From contig SCFE01000050.1 of the NCBI GenBank assembly GCA_004352715.1, forward strand, positions 170,140 to 234,139: a stretch of 64,000 nt of DNA, written 5' to 3'. Source of the stretch: Hofstenia miamia. Taxonomy: Eukaryota > Xenacoelomorpha > Acoela. The notes under the pieces were generated by a model, which did no database searches, was not told the origin of the DNA, and saw nothing but the letters and a program-made list of their open reading frames with translations. How positions within the stretch are numbered: the first letter of the stretch is position 1; each line of letters opens with the position of its first letter. The position numbers and the translations under genes are program-made. Below, piece after piece: positions 45,370-55,964 of this stretch.

Positions 45370-46090
45370 ACCCATTATTTTTCTTGACATCTCAAAATCT
45401 CTTGGAAATTGATGTAGAAAATCTTATGAAGTTGTTCTCACCACTGTTCTATACATTTTGGAATCTTGGATGGTGCTCAGACGCAAGGTATTTCATCTGA
45501 ACCCAGACATTCTCAATAATATTCAAATCTGGGCAGCTAGGTGGCCAATCAGTCAGAAGTGCAATCTAAACATAACACAGGGGCTACAGGTAATTCCTAA
45601 AATTGTATGAAAATTACATTTAAATGACCAACTTCATGAAAAAATGAACTGATGAATTGCTTTATAAATGGTTTCCACTTCATTCTCTTCCGTGAACATC
45701 CTGGTCTTGTGACTTGTGTGGGTTTGTGCGCCATCTTTCTGAAGTAGTTCATCATAACGGAGATCCGGGAGCATATGTTCTGTGCACATTCCCTTGAATC
45801 CTTAAGAGCTTTCGTTCTCCTGAAAGCTTAATATAGCCCAAATCATTATGCAGTGGCCACCATACTAGAAGGTTTTTCTTGTGTAAATTGGGTTGTAACG
45901 GTTATTCATGTGCTTGGTCTTCTCATATAGCTTCTATGGTAGGACGAAGCTTGGATATGCTTTCATCAGTAAAGACCACCTTGGACTAATCCTCAGTAGA
46001 ATTTGAAAGATGTTGGTTGCAAAATTTAGCCCGAGATTTCTTCTGTCGTAAAGTTAGGAGGAGCAATACATCTCATGAGATTACATTGAG
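45370..46090 (-). pseudogene. Tc1/mariner transposase pseudogene
   Basis: Read on the minus strand: KVVFTDESISKLRPT (first catalytic D block, about 45990), LLVWWPLHNDLGYIKLSG, HRTYAPG, and TDWPPSCPDLNIIENVWVQM (about 45540-45480), the second catalytic D and third catalytic region of Tc1 transposases (W-P-x-x-S-P-D-L-N-x-I-E-N-x-W). Stops and frame shifts interrupt it. No terminal repeats identified. Confidence 0.8.
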
Positions 46091-47900
46091 ATGCCATTTC
46101 AGAATTAATGTATAATTCAGTATATAAAATTTGTAGAAAATATTTAAACATTTCTTATGCATTATTTCTTCCAAAAATCACAATTTTTTATTGTAATTAT
46201 ATGTATAGTATATATTAGTATATAATATAAACTAGTTTAAGCACATTTGCCACAAGAGGTTGATTCTGCCTACTGTAAACTGTTTAAATTTTAGCATTTT
46301 CAAAATCCTTACATTTCTGTATTCTCCTGTAATTTAGTGTTATATATTGAGAAATTATCTGACATATTTAAAGAAATTTCACCCACACGTTCTTTCACTA
46401 TGGAACTTTTGTCAGCAACTTCAAAATTTTGATTGCGTATTTACATGAAACTACTGTTTTTGTCCTCATTTCGACATTACATATCTGGTGCAAAAAGGCT
46501 CAGAAAATATCATGAAATGTTTCCTATTGAAAAATTTTTGTACTTCAAAAAATCACCACTTTTTCACTACATATCATTGGAAAAGATGATGTTATCAGTC
46601 ATTATAGAATGGCCTCATTTTTAGAGGAATGATTGATTTACTAACATATAAAGTTTCATAGCAAAATATTTTTTGGAAATAATCACCTACAATAATAGCA
46701 ATACCAACTGATCAACATGTTGCCAAGGTTGCGTTGTGTGAGTTTTTTCACGCAACAGCCATTATAACACCACAAAAGCTGTTGTTATATACAAGATGCA
46801 CAACATAACACAACAAAGTAAAAAAATGCATCAAACCTGTAATTTGTGTTTTATAAAAACTAAATGTTTATATGAGTATATAGGAAATAAAAATACCAGT
46901 TAGGCTTTCTATAATAATAGGAAATGTACGGTTTTGTATTCGTTTTTCTTTCTTAGACTAAATTTTTTTAAGTAGTATTTAATACATTCGATTTTTAAGC
47001 TGTTGAGAATCTAGCATTCAAAATTTTTAGCCAACGCAAAAACTTTTTTATAAAATGTAAATGAAATTTTGCAAAATTTAATACCTAGCAGTTTAAAAAC
47101 ATAAATAAATAAAACAGTAATAATTTTTATGTTTTCTATGAAAATATATTTCTGTTGATGTGGTATTGATAGTTGAAATTTCGGTTGACTTGAAAAAAAT
47201 TCCTATCGCATCAGGCTTGTTTAGAAACACAAAAAAATAAAAAGCAAGAAATATATATGAACAATTGAATGAAACAAGTAGCAAAATAGTAATCGAATAT
47301 CATTTCCAACAAGTTTTTGATTTATATTACAAAAGCTAAGACCAGAGGATTAAGAAAGAATGAGATCTGCCAAAGCCAAGATCGTCATTCTTTGAATATT
47401 AATCTTACATGTTACATATATAGTAAAAAATGTTCTTTAAATGTAAGCAAGTGGCATCCTTTATTCAATACATGAATGAAAAAATGAAAATATAAATATT
47501 CAAACAATATATACTATGTAATTATTTATATGCTGCGGAAGCTTGGGTGCATTTTTTAAATAAACAACAGAAAAAACAGTTATGAAAACCCATCAGAATG
47601 TTTGCTATAATATTATGTCTGGACAAATATATGCTTTATGATATTATGAACAGAACATATCAGTCAAATTTTGAAAACAATACGGTGAATTGAAAATGAT
47701 TACTCACATCCATTAAGTAGTGATTTAGAGTGTTCTATTTCTAAAAGTAGTTCCACTCGATCTACTTACAATTTGATACATTGCAGAACGAAATTATAGC
47801 GAAATTCATTCATCCCAATGGCATCCAGATTACTTAATAGTGCACTCCTGATTGACAACCTAAACTTTCATTAAACTCTTGTATGTCTTATTGTATTTGC
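46091..47900. other. AT-rich region, nothing recognised
   Basis: Short frames only. No repeat structure or coding signature was found. Confidence 0.5.
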
Positions 47901-47916
47901 ACAGGAAATAAAGCGT

Positions 47917-49479
47917 TATTTATTATTATTATTATTATTCCTTCTTACTTCTCACAGCTACATGCCAGTATCCCTCTCAGCGCGGGGAACTCACCAGTTC
48001 CCAGGGAGTCTGAGAGCTTTCCTCAGGACTACTTCAACTTTCTTTAACTTCCACAGCCTTTCTATTTCCTCTTTCTCCTTGGTTTCTACATTTCTGTCCT
48101 TTGGCACTGCTATATCTATCACTGTTCCTAATCTTTTTTCTGTCTATCACTACTATGTCCGGCCTCCGTGCTTCTATCACTTTGCTCGTCTGGATGTTGA
48201 AGTCCCACAGTATCTTAACCTTATCATTCACTATGACTCCCTGTGGCCTTTGCTCATACCACTTGTCTCCTGCTTCTAGCCCATGCTGCTTGCTCAAGCT
48301 CCAATGTACCATTCGTCCCACCTTGTCATGCCTGAACCTATACTCATTCTGCGCCAACTTCTCACACCATGCTATCAGATGATCTACTGTCTCCGCCTCT
48401 TTCTTACATAGCCTACAGTTATCACTTACTTTCATTCTTCTGTCTATATGCTTTGTCACCCAGTTTGTTCGTATTGCTTGCTCCTGTGCTGCCATTATCA
48501 GTGCTTCTGTTTCTCTCTTCAGTCCTGCCATCTTTAACCATTTGTTGCTCTCTTCTCTGTCACACTTTTCTGTGTTCCTCCAGTATTCTCCATGCATTGC
48601 CTTCTGCCTATACCTTGTTTGTCTCTGATTCCATCCTATTCTGGTATATCTTCTTTCCTTCACTCTCAGTTCTTATCTTTTTTAACTCCTTAGTGACCTC
48701 TAGTAGGGATCCTCTAGGTTGCTCTTCTACATATTCCTTTAGCCCTAGTGCTTCTGCTTCTACAGTTTCCTCCACACTTAGCAGCCTTGCCATGTACGGC
48801 CTATCTACATCTCCATTTAGGTTGAATGCTCTTTCTGCTGCTAGTATCTTCCTTGTCTCCCTGTCTAATTCCCTCAGTTCATTCTTGTTCCACCTAACTA
48901 TTCCTGCCGAATATCTCAACACTGGTATCGCCCANCTACAGTTTCCTCCCCACTCTTATGCCTTGCCATGTACAGCCTATCTACATCTCCATTTAGGTTG
49001 AATGCTCTTTCTGCTGCTAGTATCTTCCTTGTCTCCCTGTCTAATTCCCTCAGTTCATTCTTGTTCCACCTAACTATTCCTGCTGAATATCTCAACACTG
49101 GTATCATCCATGTATTAAATGCCTTTATGCTGTTCTGCCCATTCAATGCTGACTTCTGTTATACCTTCCTTACTCTCCTCTTGTATTCTTTCTTTAGCCT
49201 CATCTTTATTTCCTCGTGATCTGTTCTATCTTTCTCTATCACACCTAAGTACTTGTACCCCTCTTTGACTTCTTCAATCTTATCCCCACTGCTTGTCCTC
49301 AAACCCTCCCCATCCACACACTTGCCTCTAGTCATTGTCACTGCTGCACACTTTCCTAATCCAAGCTCCAACCCTGAATCTCTGCTTGCCTTCTCCAATG
49401 TCTCCACTTGCTTCTGCAACATCTTCCTTGAACTAGCATACATCTTTAGGTCGTATTTCTTCGGTAACACTCCTAGCAT
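47917..49479 (-). pseudogene. R4/Dong-like LINE: RT thumb, zinc knuckle and restriction-like endonuclease
   Basis: GC-richer than its surroundings. Read 5' to 3' on the minus strand: KYLGVIEKDRTDHEEIKMRL (after the RT palm), AFNTWMIPVLRYSAGIVRW, EALIMAAQEQAIRTNWV, then the knuckle CRLCKKEAETVDHLIAWC (C-x2-C-x8-H-x4-C), GVIVNDKVKILWDFNIQT and EARRPDIVVID. The last is the PD-type restriction-like endonuclease motif of R2/R4-type elements. A frame shift follows VID, and the C-terminus is shortened. The RT palm upstream is missing: the element is cut at 49479, where Ty3-like sequence begins. The 3' end runs into (AAT)n at 47917-47940. A duplicated 160-bp piece lies around the N at 48935. Confidence 0.85.
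48758..49108 (-). repeat. Duplicated segment of the R4-like LINE at a single-N join
   Basis: 48758-48934 and 48936-49108 repeat each other with several substitutions and a small indel. The N at 48935 separates them. Both encode the LRYSAGIVRWNKNELRELDR block, so an assembly join of two diverged copies is likely. Confidence 0.75.
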
Positions 49480-50801
49480 CTATCTTCTCCAACACTTTGA
49501 CTTTTGCTGTAAAGCAGTAGTGCCTTTTATGACGAGTGATACTGAGACGTTTTCGTCCTCTTGTATAGTTAGTGTTCTGTTTGAGTAATCAATGAGGCAG
49601 TTGTTTTCTGCTAGGAAGTCTCTGCCAATTATCATATTGTAGGGTAATTGTTGGTCCATCATATCGATGATGTGGACATCTTGTTCAAACTTGATGTTGT
49701 TGATTGTGATTTTTGCATTTTTCACGGTTCCTTTGATATTTACGTAGTCTCCAGATGAGTTTATTAGTCTTGTATCATTTGAGGTAATGTCTTCTCTCCT
49801 TCATTCTATGTTGTGGGCGCATGTGTCTGACATTGTTATGGATGCGCTGTTGTCAACTGTAGCTTTAATGTTGAGGTTGTTGATTGTTAATGGAATTAAG
49901 TTTCGTTCCAATAGGTCTGACAATCAACAATTCCTTAGCTCGGTCTGGGGCCAGCGCCCTTATTCGTTTAAATCTTCCTTAGGAGTCAGACTGTTTATGG
50001 TGTGTGCAGCAGGGTTGGAATGAGGTTGTAGGTTGGTATCCTCTTTGCCAATTAACCCTTTCATTGTTTTCTAAAGTGAGTTGTATGTTGACTGCCTTCT
50101 TTATGAGGGTGTCAATGTTGTCTTTGATGTCACATTTATTTTCAAATCTTGTTTTCATTGACTGAGGTAGCCCAGCATGTATATAGGAATATAGATCTTG
50201 AGGGTAGTACCTGTCTTCTTCTTGAGATAGACGTAGCAGACAATCGACTTTATAAATATAGCTGATGCGTCCTTGTCTTTTCCTAGGCGACATGTGTATA
50301 ATTGCATCCGGTATTGCTTCCTTGTACATTCGTTATCAAAGTGATCGCTCAAGGCTGTTACTAGTTTGTCATAGTTGGCTTTTGTTGTGGCATCGAAATT
50401 GAGGTACACTTGTAGTGCTCGATCCTATTAAAAAGAGAGGCATTTGAGTGGCTACGTTTTGTTTTGTTCCTTACTGTTGCACTAGATAGATTTCGAAGAG
50501 CACTATCCATTCACGGAAGGTTTGTCCTTTTATGTCGAATTTTCCTGTAAAGGCTTGGGGCATCTTTTGTATTTTTATGTCTGCTTTCATTGGTTGGTCT
50601 GGTAACATTGCTATTCTTTTCCTTGATCTCGTGTTGAGACTTGTGCCTGCAGTTGGTGGCAGTGATGGCGGTCTGCAACGAGGCAGGCTTGACAGCAGCT
50701 GCGGTTGTGGGTGAGAGTATGAACCTGAGCTTTGTTGTGGTTGCATTAGTATTATAACTGTTTCTAATATGTTTGTTCGAAAGACATTTAGGTTTTCTCA
50801 A
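49480..50801 (-). pseudogene. Ty3/gypsy-like gag and protease, truncated
   Basis: Minus-strand frames interrupted by several stops. Gag: about 50801-50030, with QAFTGKFDIKGQTFREWI, then YDKLVTALSDHF, RKQYRMQLYTCRLGKD and LPQSMKTRF, matching the capsid of Ty3-type elements. Protease: about 49880-49560, with the active-site segment ATVDNSASIT where D-[ST]-G-A is expected, followed by MIIGRDFLAENNCLIDY, the flap/I-I-G-x-D-F-L motif of retropepsins. The sequence changes at 49479 to the R4-like LINE, so RT, RNase H and integrase are absent. Confidence 0.8.
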
Positions 50802-52290
50802 ATAGATTTAGGAATTGTTGTTGTGTGACAGTTGGGTTCTGATTGGGGCAACTCAATTTGAGATAAGAGATTTTCTAAGTCTTCCACTTTTTCTTCCAAA
50901 TTAGAAATAGATCATTTTGATCCATTATGATATCCATTAGTTTCAATTTGTTAAGAGTTTTCAAGCTTGAGAGTGTATAATTAACCATATTTATGAGTAA
51001 GCCGGGAGAGAGGGAGATATAGCAGTTGTATCAGGCTGTAGTTGTCCAGATTAGTACGAGAAGGCTTAAGAATTTATCCAGTAATAGAGTAATAGTTAAT
51101 ACAGTTCGGTAATGACAAGTGGCGGAGCTTGGCAAATATAGAAAAACTTACGATTTCGATAAGGTGTCGAAGTTTAGAGAATCAAAAGAGAGTGTTCTTT
51201 GATGTACGAGGGTCACCATCTAGCATCAACATAGCAAGCCGATAAGTTAGGCAAAAACATAGTGATAGCGTTTTATCTAGTCTTGTTGTAATACATCTCA
51301 TGTGACTGCTTAGGCATAGACAGTTTAAAGTAGTAAGCACTAGTAATAGCATAGATAGACTACTGCGAATGTGAACTCCAGTAACACATAAGAATACGTG
51401 GCAATTAGTGCCGAAGCGAGACATCAAAGCTGCCATCTAGAATACCCGAATGTCTGGATCAGCTACATACAAAACTGAACGGGCTTAAGCCTCCTTTGTA
51501 GATGGGCCAGAACGATCCTACACGTCTGAATACGAACTTGGCCTACTCCCCTCAGCTTCTAGAAAGTTTAGCTGCTCATGATAATCTCAGTAATAAGCAT
51601 ATATGAGTAAGAGAATGAGCTATCAAACCAAAATAGTTTTATTAAACGTTTGCGCACATTGAGGCCCTATATATACAAACTGATTTAAACAACGTAATAA
51701 CCTGCTGAGACAGAACTAAAAATGTAAACAAATAAGCGGCGCAAGCAATGGGTAGATGTAGTGCGGGAACGTAGCAGGAATTAACATGAATAGTGAATGC
51801 GACGACTCCCAGCAGCGACAATGTGAATTGCTGTTGCGTAGAGGTCCCAATTGTACAATATATACACACAAAAATGAATAATTCTGGGCTATACATTGCT
51901 TAGCATTCAAATTTAACAATCAGTACAAGATAAGTACAATAAAAGCTTGCTCGCTCAAAAGACAACAAAGTTCCTTGAAAATGTCTTACTTTGTTGCTTA
52001 ATTACAAAATTTGTTGTGATTTTGGCATTATGGACAAAGAACGTTCCTACATCGTATATGATCCAAAATAAAGGTCAAAAGAGTTAAGTTTCACCTATTG
52101 CGCAATTAAAAATGTGATGATTGCAAAAAAGCACACATCGGCAACAGAACGACATTTGGAAAAGAATTAAAAGTAGCATGTTAACGGACATCTAAGAATA
52201 GAAATATTTATGCCTCAGCATTAAGGTAAAGAAAAAATTGTTTACATACAACTAAGCGTTCACCATCATCAAATAGGAGAAGTTTTAATC
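50802..52290. other. Possible Ty3 leader or LTR side, unassigned
   Basis: Upstream (minus strand) of gag, with somewhat higher GC around 51180-51600. An LTR and primer-binding site would be expected here, but I could not identify direct repeat ends or a convincing tRNA-complementary site. Open frames at 51182-51896 have no known domain. Confidence 0.4.
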
Positions 52291-52292
52291 AT

Positions 52293-52501
52293 CGTGAAAT
52301 CCCTAAATTCAGTAAATTTGTGAAATTGGTATTTCACTTGTCTAACTTTATAAAATAATTAAAATACCTAGATACCTCAAGTATTTATTAAAATAACACT
52401 AAGGCTAACCCTAACCCCAACTCTTTAAACTTAGTTGTTTTATGAAGCTTTATAGTGAAATAGTAATTTCACAAATTCACTGAAATCTTAAGGATTTCAC
52501 G
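52293..52501. mobile_element. MITE with about 46-bp inverted arms
   Basis: The left arm, 52293-52338 (CGTGAAATCCCTAAATTCAG ... TTTCAC), is inverted relative to 52454-52501 (GTGAAATAG ... GGATTTCACG), with a few mismatches. The spacer contains GGCTAACCCTAACCCC, a telomere-like patch. No coding capacity and no clear target duplication. Confidence 0.7.
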
Positions 52502-52530
52502 AAATTCCTAATTACACAATCTTACTGAAT

Positions 52531-52710
52531 ATATATATATNNNNNNNNNNNNNNNNNNNNNNNNNNNNNNNNNNNNNNNNNNNNNNNNNNNNNNNNNNNN
52601 NNNNNNNNNNNNNNNNNNNNNNNNNNNNNNNNNNNNNNNNNNNNNNNNNNNNNNNNNNNNNNNNNNNNNNNNNNNNNNNNNNNNNNNNNNNNNNNNNNNN
52701 NNNNNNNNNN

Positions 52711-52740
<30 letters not shown>
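52531..52740. repeat. (TA)n interrupted by 170-N gap
   Basis: (AT)n on both sides of the gap at 52541-52710. Confidence 0.9.
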
Positions 52741-52749
<9 letters not shown>

Positions 52750-53342
52750 AAACTGTATTAATAACTTTATTCAGGATGCCGCTCTGAAAGATGTTGGTTT
52801 CTTATTTAGAGGAAAATCTGTTTGCACAGAGGACTAGTTAAGTGTGCACGATTAATGGATTCATTTGATAAAATTGTTCGATTAGAAATTATCGACAAAT
52901 TCGACTAATTTTCTGGGGCGAATGATTGATTGATAATAAACACCTTTGTAGGTGACAAAAATATTTCGCAATAAAGGATGGAATTCAAACAATATAAAAG
53001 TATTACTAATTTATTGTGCAAAGTCAATGTATAACTATTTCAATGTAACTAACACTGTTAGTACTATTTTATTTCAATATAAGCATTATACATTTAGACA
53101 ATAAAGGCTGCATCATGAAGGCTTAGGACCATTCGATTACCCGAGTGTTCCACACAAATCTCTAAGAGGTTCGTGGTGTTTTTCGCGATGGCTGTGATAG
53201 TCAAGTGATGTTTTGTGGTAGGCCTCTTCGATTATTCGAAAACCTTAACTATATCAACTAAACAGCCATATATATATATATTAAACATTTGTGTCGACTT
53301 CCTATTTAACCGGTTTCGATTTATTAGATTATCTTCAGTTCA

Positions 53343-53770
53343 CAGTTGGAATCGGGTACAGACATTTGAACCGAAACAGAACCGATTCTTTAGACACGTA
53401 CCCTAAACCGAATGTACCCGAAATTTTCCAAAAATGCACAGCATCTTACCCGAATTCCGGACGACAAATTGACCTTCAACATTTCAAGCGAATGATAAAG
53501 TATTGTTCTCCTTTTAGATTTATAATGCACTGCTTATAATGCTCAATACCACTCTTCGGTTGCTTCCTGATAGGAAAAGAAATCTAATAAATATTAGAAA
53601 TAATGTCAAAAAAGATTATTGTCTTAGTATCTTACTATTTTTGTTAATACGAACAATAATCTTTTAAATGTCAAAAGCATGTGGGCTTACCCGAAACCGT
53701 AACCGATTTTTCTGGATTTTGTACCCGAAAGCGAACTGAACTGTCGGTTCTCCCAAACCGATTCCAACTG
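53343..53770. mobile_element. 428-bp MITE, CAGTTGGAATCGG termini
   Basis: The left end CAGTTGGAATCGGGTAC and the right end AAACCGATTCCAACTG are inverted copies. Subterminal ACCGAAAC/GTACCCGAA motifs repeat in both halves. The CAG...CTG ends fit hAT-type non-autonomous elements, but flanking 8-mers do not match, so the target duplication has decayed or the boundary is off by a few bases. Confidence 0.7.
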
Positions 53771-55103
53771 TTCTTTAGTTACAAATTTTGTAGGAATTTT
53801 TAAATTAACAGTCAACTACACTTAACATTAAAATATATTTATTGCATGCTCTAAAATAAAGGTAATAAAGAATTACTGCTTTTCTGAATGTTCAATATTT
53901 GATTTAAGTTTTCATAAATAGGTTTAATTACACCTTTTACTTCATGTTCTTGGCTGTGAGTTAGTGTCAAAACGATTGCTGTATCAATATACTATATAAC
54001 AATTTTATGTGACTAACAATTTTTCTTCAAATTACAGAATTACTCATTCTTGCAATGTACCTTTGTTTTTACTCAATGCTGCTATATATATATATATATA
54101 TATNNNNNNNNNNNNNNNNNNNNNNNNNNNNNNNNNNNNNNNNNNNNNNNNNNNNNNNNNNNNNNNNNNNNNNNNNNNNNNNNNNNNNNNNNNNNNNNNN
54201 NNNNNNNNNNNNNNNNNNNNNNNNNNNNNNNNNNNNNNNNNNNNNNNNNNNNNNNNNNNNNNNNNNNNNNNNNNNNNNNNNNNNNNNNNNNNNNNNNNNN
54301 NNNNNNNNNNNNNNNNNNNNNNNNNNNNNNNNNNNNNNNNNNNNNNNNNNNNNNNNNNNNNNNNNNNNNNNNNNNNNNNNNNNNNNNNNNNNNNNNNNNN
54401 NNNNNNNNNNNNNNNNNNNNNNNNNNNNNNNNNNNNNNNNNNNNNNNNNNNNNNNNNNNNNNNNNNNNNNNNNNNNNNNNNNNNNNNNNNNNNNNNNNNN
54501 NNNNNNNNNNNNNNNNNNNNNNNNNNNNNNNNNNNNNNNNNNNNNNNNNNNNNNNNNNNNNNNNNNNNNNNNNNNNNNNNNNNNNNNNNNNNNNNNNNNN
54601 NNNNNNNNNNNNNNNNNNNNNNNNNNNNNNNNNNNNNNNNNNNNNNNNNNNNNNNNNNNNNNNNNNNNNNNNNNNNNNNNNNNNNNNNNNNNNNNNNNNN
54701 NNNNNNNNNNNNNNNNNNNNNNNNNNNNNNNNNNNNNNNNNNNNNNNNNNNNNNNNNNNNNNNNNNNNNNNNNNNNNNNNNNNNNNNNNNNNNNNNNNNN
54801 NNNNNNNNNNNNNNNNNNNNNNNNNNNNNNNNNNNNNNNNNNNNNNNNNNNNNNNNNNNNNNNNNNNNNNNNNNNNNNNNNNNNNNNNNNNNNNNNNNNN
54901 NNNNNNNNNNNNNNNNNNNNNNNNNNNNNNNNNNNNNNNNNNNNNNNNNNNNNNNNNNNNNNNNNNNNNNNNNNNNNNNNNNNNNNNNNNNNNNNNNNNN
55001 NNNNNNNNNNNNNNNNNNNNNNNNNNNNNNNNNNNNNNNNNNNNNNNNNNNNNNNNNNNNNNNNNNNNNNNNNNNNNNNNNNNNNNNNNNNNNNNNNNNN
55101 NNN
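53771..55103. other. Unassigned sequence, (TA)n and 1-kb gap
   Basis: 53771-54080 has no recognised gene. A (TA)n tract then leads into the N gap 54104-55103. Confidence 0.7.
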
Positions 55104-55803
55104 CACTATTCGCAGCTTAATACAAAAACTATTATAGCCCTGCGGAATAACTTTTAGGAATAAAAAAGCACTTCTGAATACTTCTTGATTATTAACATCC
55201 AATTAAAAAATTTGCTTTTTAATAAAAGTAGGCTTGGTTTGGGCTCCAAATTTGCAAATATTAAGTTTTTGCTATTAAAAATGACACGTATACAACTAGA
55301 GTATCGCTAAAAAAATTGACAAGTTTTTACACTAATTTCTTTTACTAGATCAATGTAAGAAATGTTTTAAGGAAAAAATATCTTCCTACATATCTAAGTA
55401 ATATATCCCTCAAATAAGAGGTACCGTATTTACCCGTGTATAAGCCGCACCCCGATTTTGGGAGATTTTTTGGAAAAAAAGTTTTTTGAGAAAAAATAAA
55501 TCTACAAGCACAGAATCAATGAAACATATTCAGATATTCTTACAACTTTGAAGTAAAATTTTAAGTCCGATTCGTACGTCTATTTAATAATTTAATAACT
55601 GTAACAAGTAAAGTACTGAAGTATCATCAATATTTACTAAAAGTTCGTTTTAAACAAGGATATTACTTTAATCTATATTACAGCAAGATCCCGTACATTA
55701 GCTTACATTATATGTGTAAATTAGGTATCTTCGCGAGGTGTTTTTCAAGTGTTTCCGTAGATAAGCCGCACCCCCGCTTTGGGGGCAATTTTTCGTGGAA
55801 AAA
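55104..55803 (+). repeat. 700-bp direct repeat, copy 2
   Basis: Appears identical to 44518-45217, starting exactly at the right edge of the N gap. Identity over 700 bases in such AT-rich, drifting DNA suggests a very recent duplication or an assembly artefact. Confidence 0.9.
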
Positions 55804-55833
55804 GGTGTGGTTTATACACGGGTAAATACGGTA
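55422..55833 (+). mobile_element. 412-bp TIR element, complete copy
   Basis: The left terminus TACCGTATTTACCCGTGTAT continues as AAGCCGCACC; the right terminus is its inverted copy with 2 mismatches in 30 bases. An internal partial repeat of the subterminal part (GTAGATAAGCCGCACCCCCG, about 55758) is present. Non-coding, non-autonomous DNA transposon. The superfamily is not established. Confidence 0.8.
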
Positions 55834-55941
55834 ATAAATATAGATAATGTTTCTATTAATCTTTAAATGTGTGCATGCAACAGGCGCTAAACATACTCAG
55901 GTAGCCTGAATACCAGATTAAAAATAATGGTATTAAGAGTC

Positions 55942-55964
55942 ATAATAATAATAATAATAATAAT
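55942..55964 (+). repeat. (AAT)n microsatellite
   Basis: About eight AAT units. Confidence 0.9.

Noticed and set aside
48101-49588. Plus-strand frames of 90-210 codons rich in Ser/Leu
   Set aside because: Antisense shadows of the R4-like LINE and Ty3 gag-protease on the minus strand.
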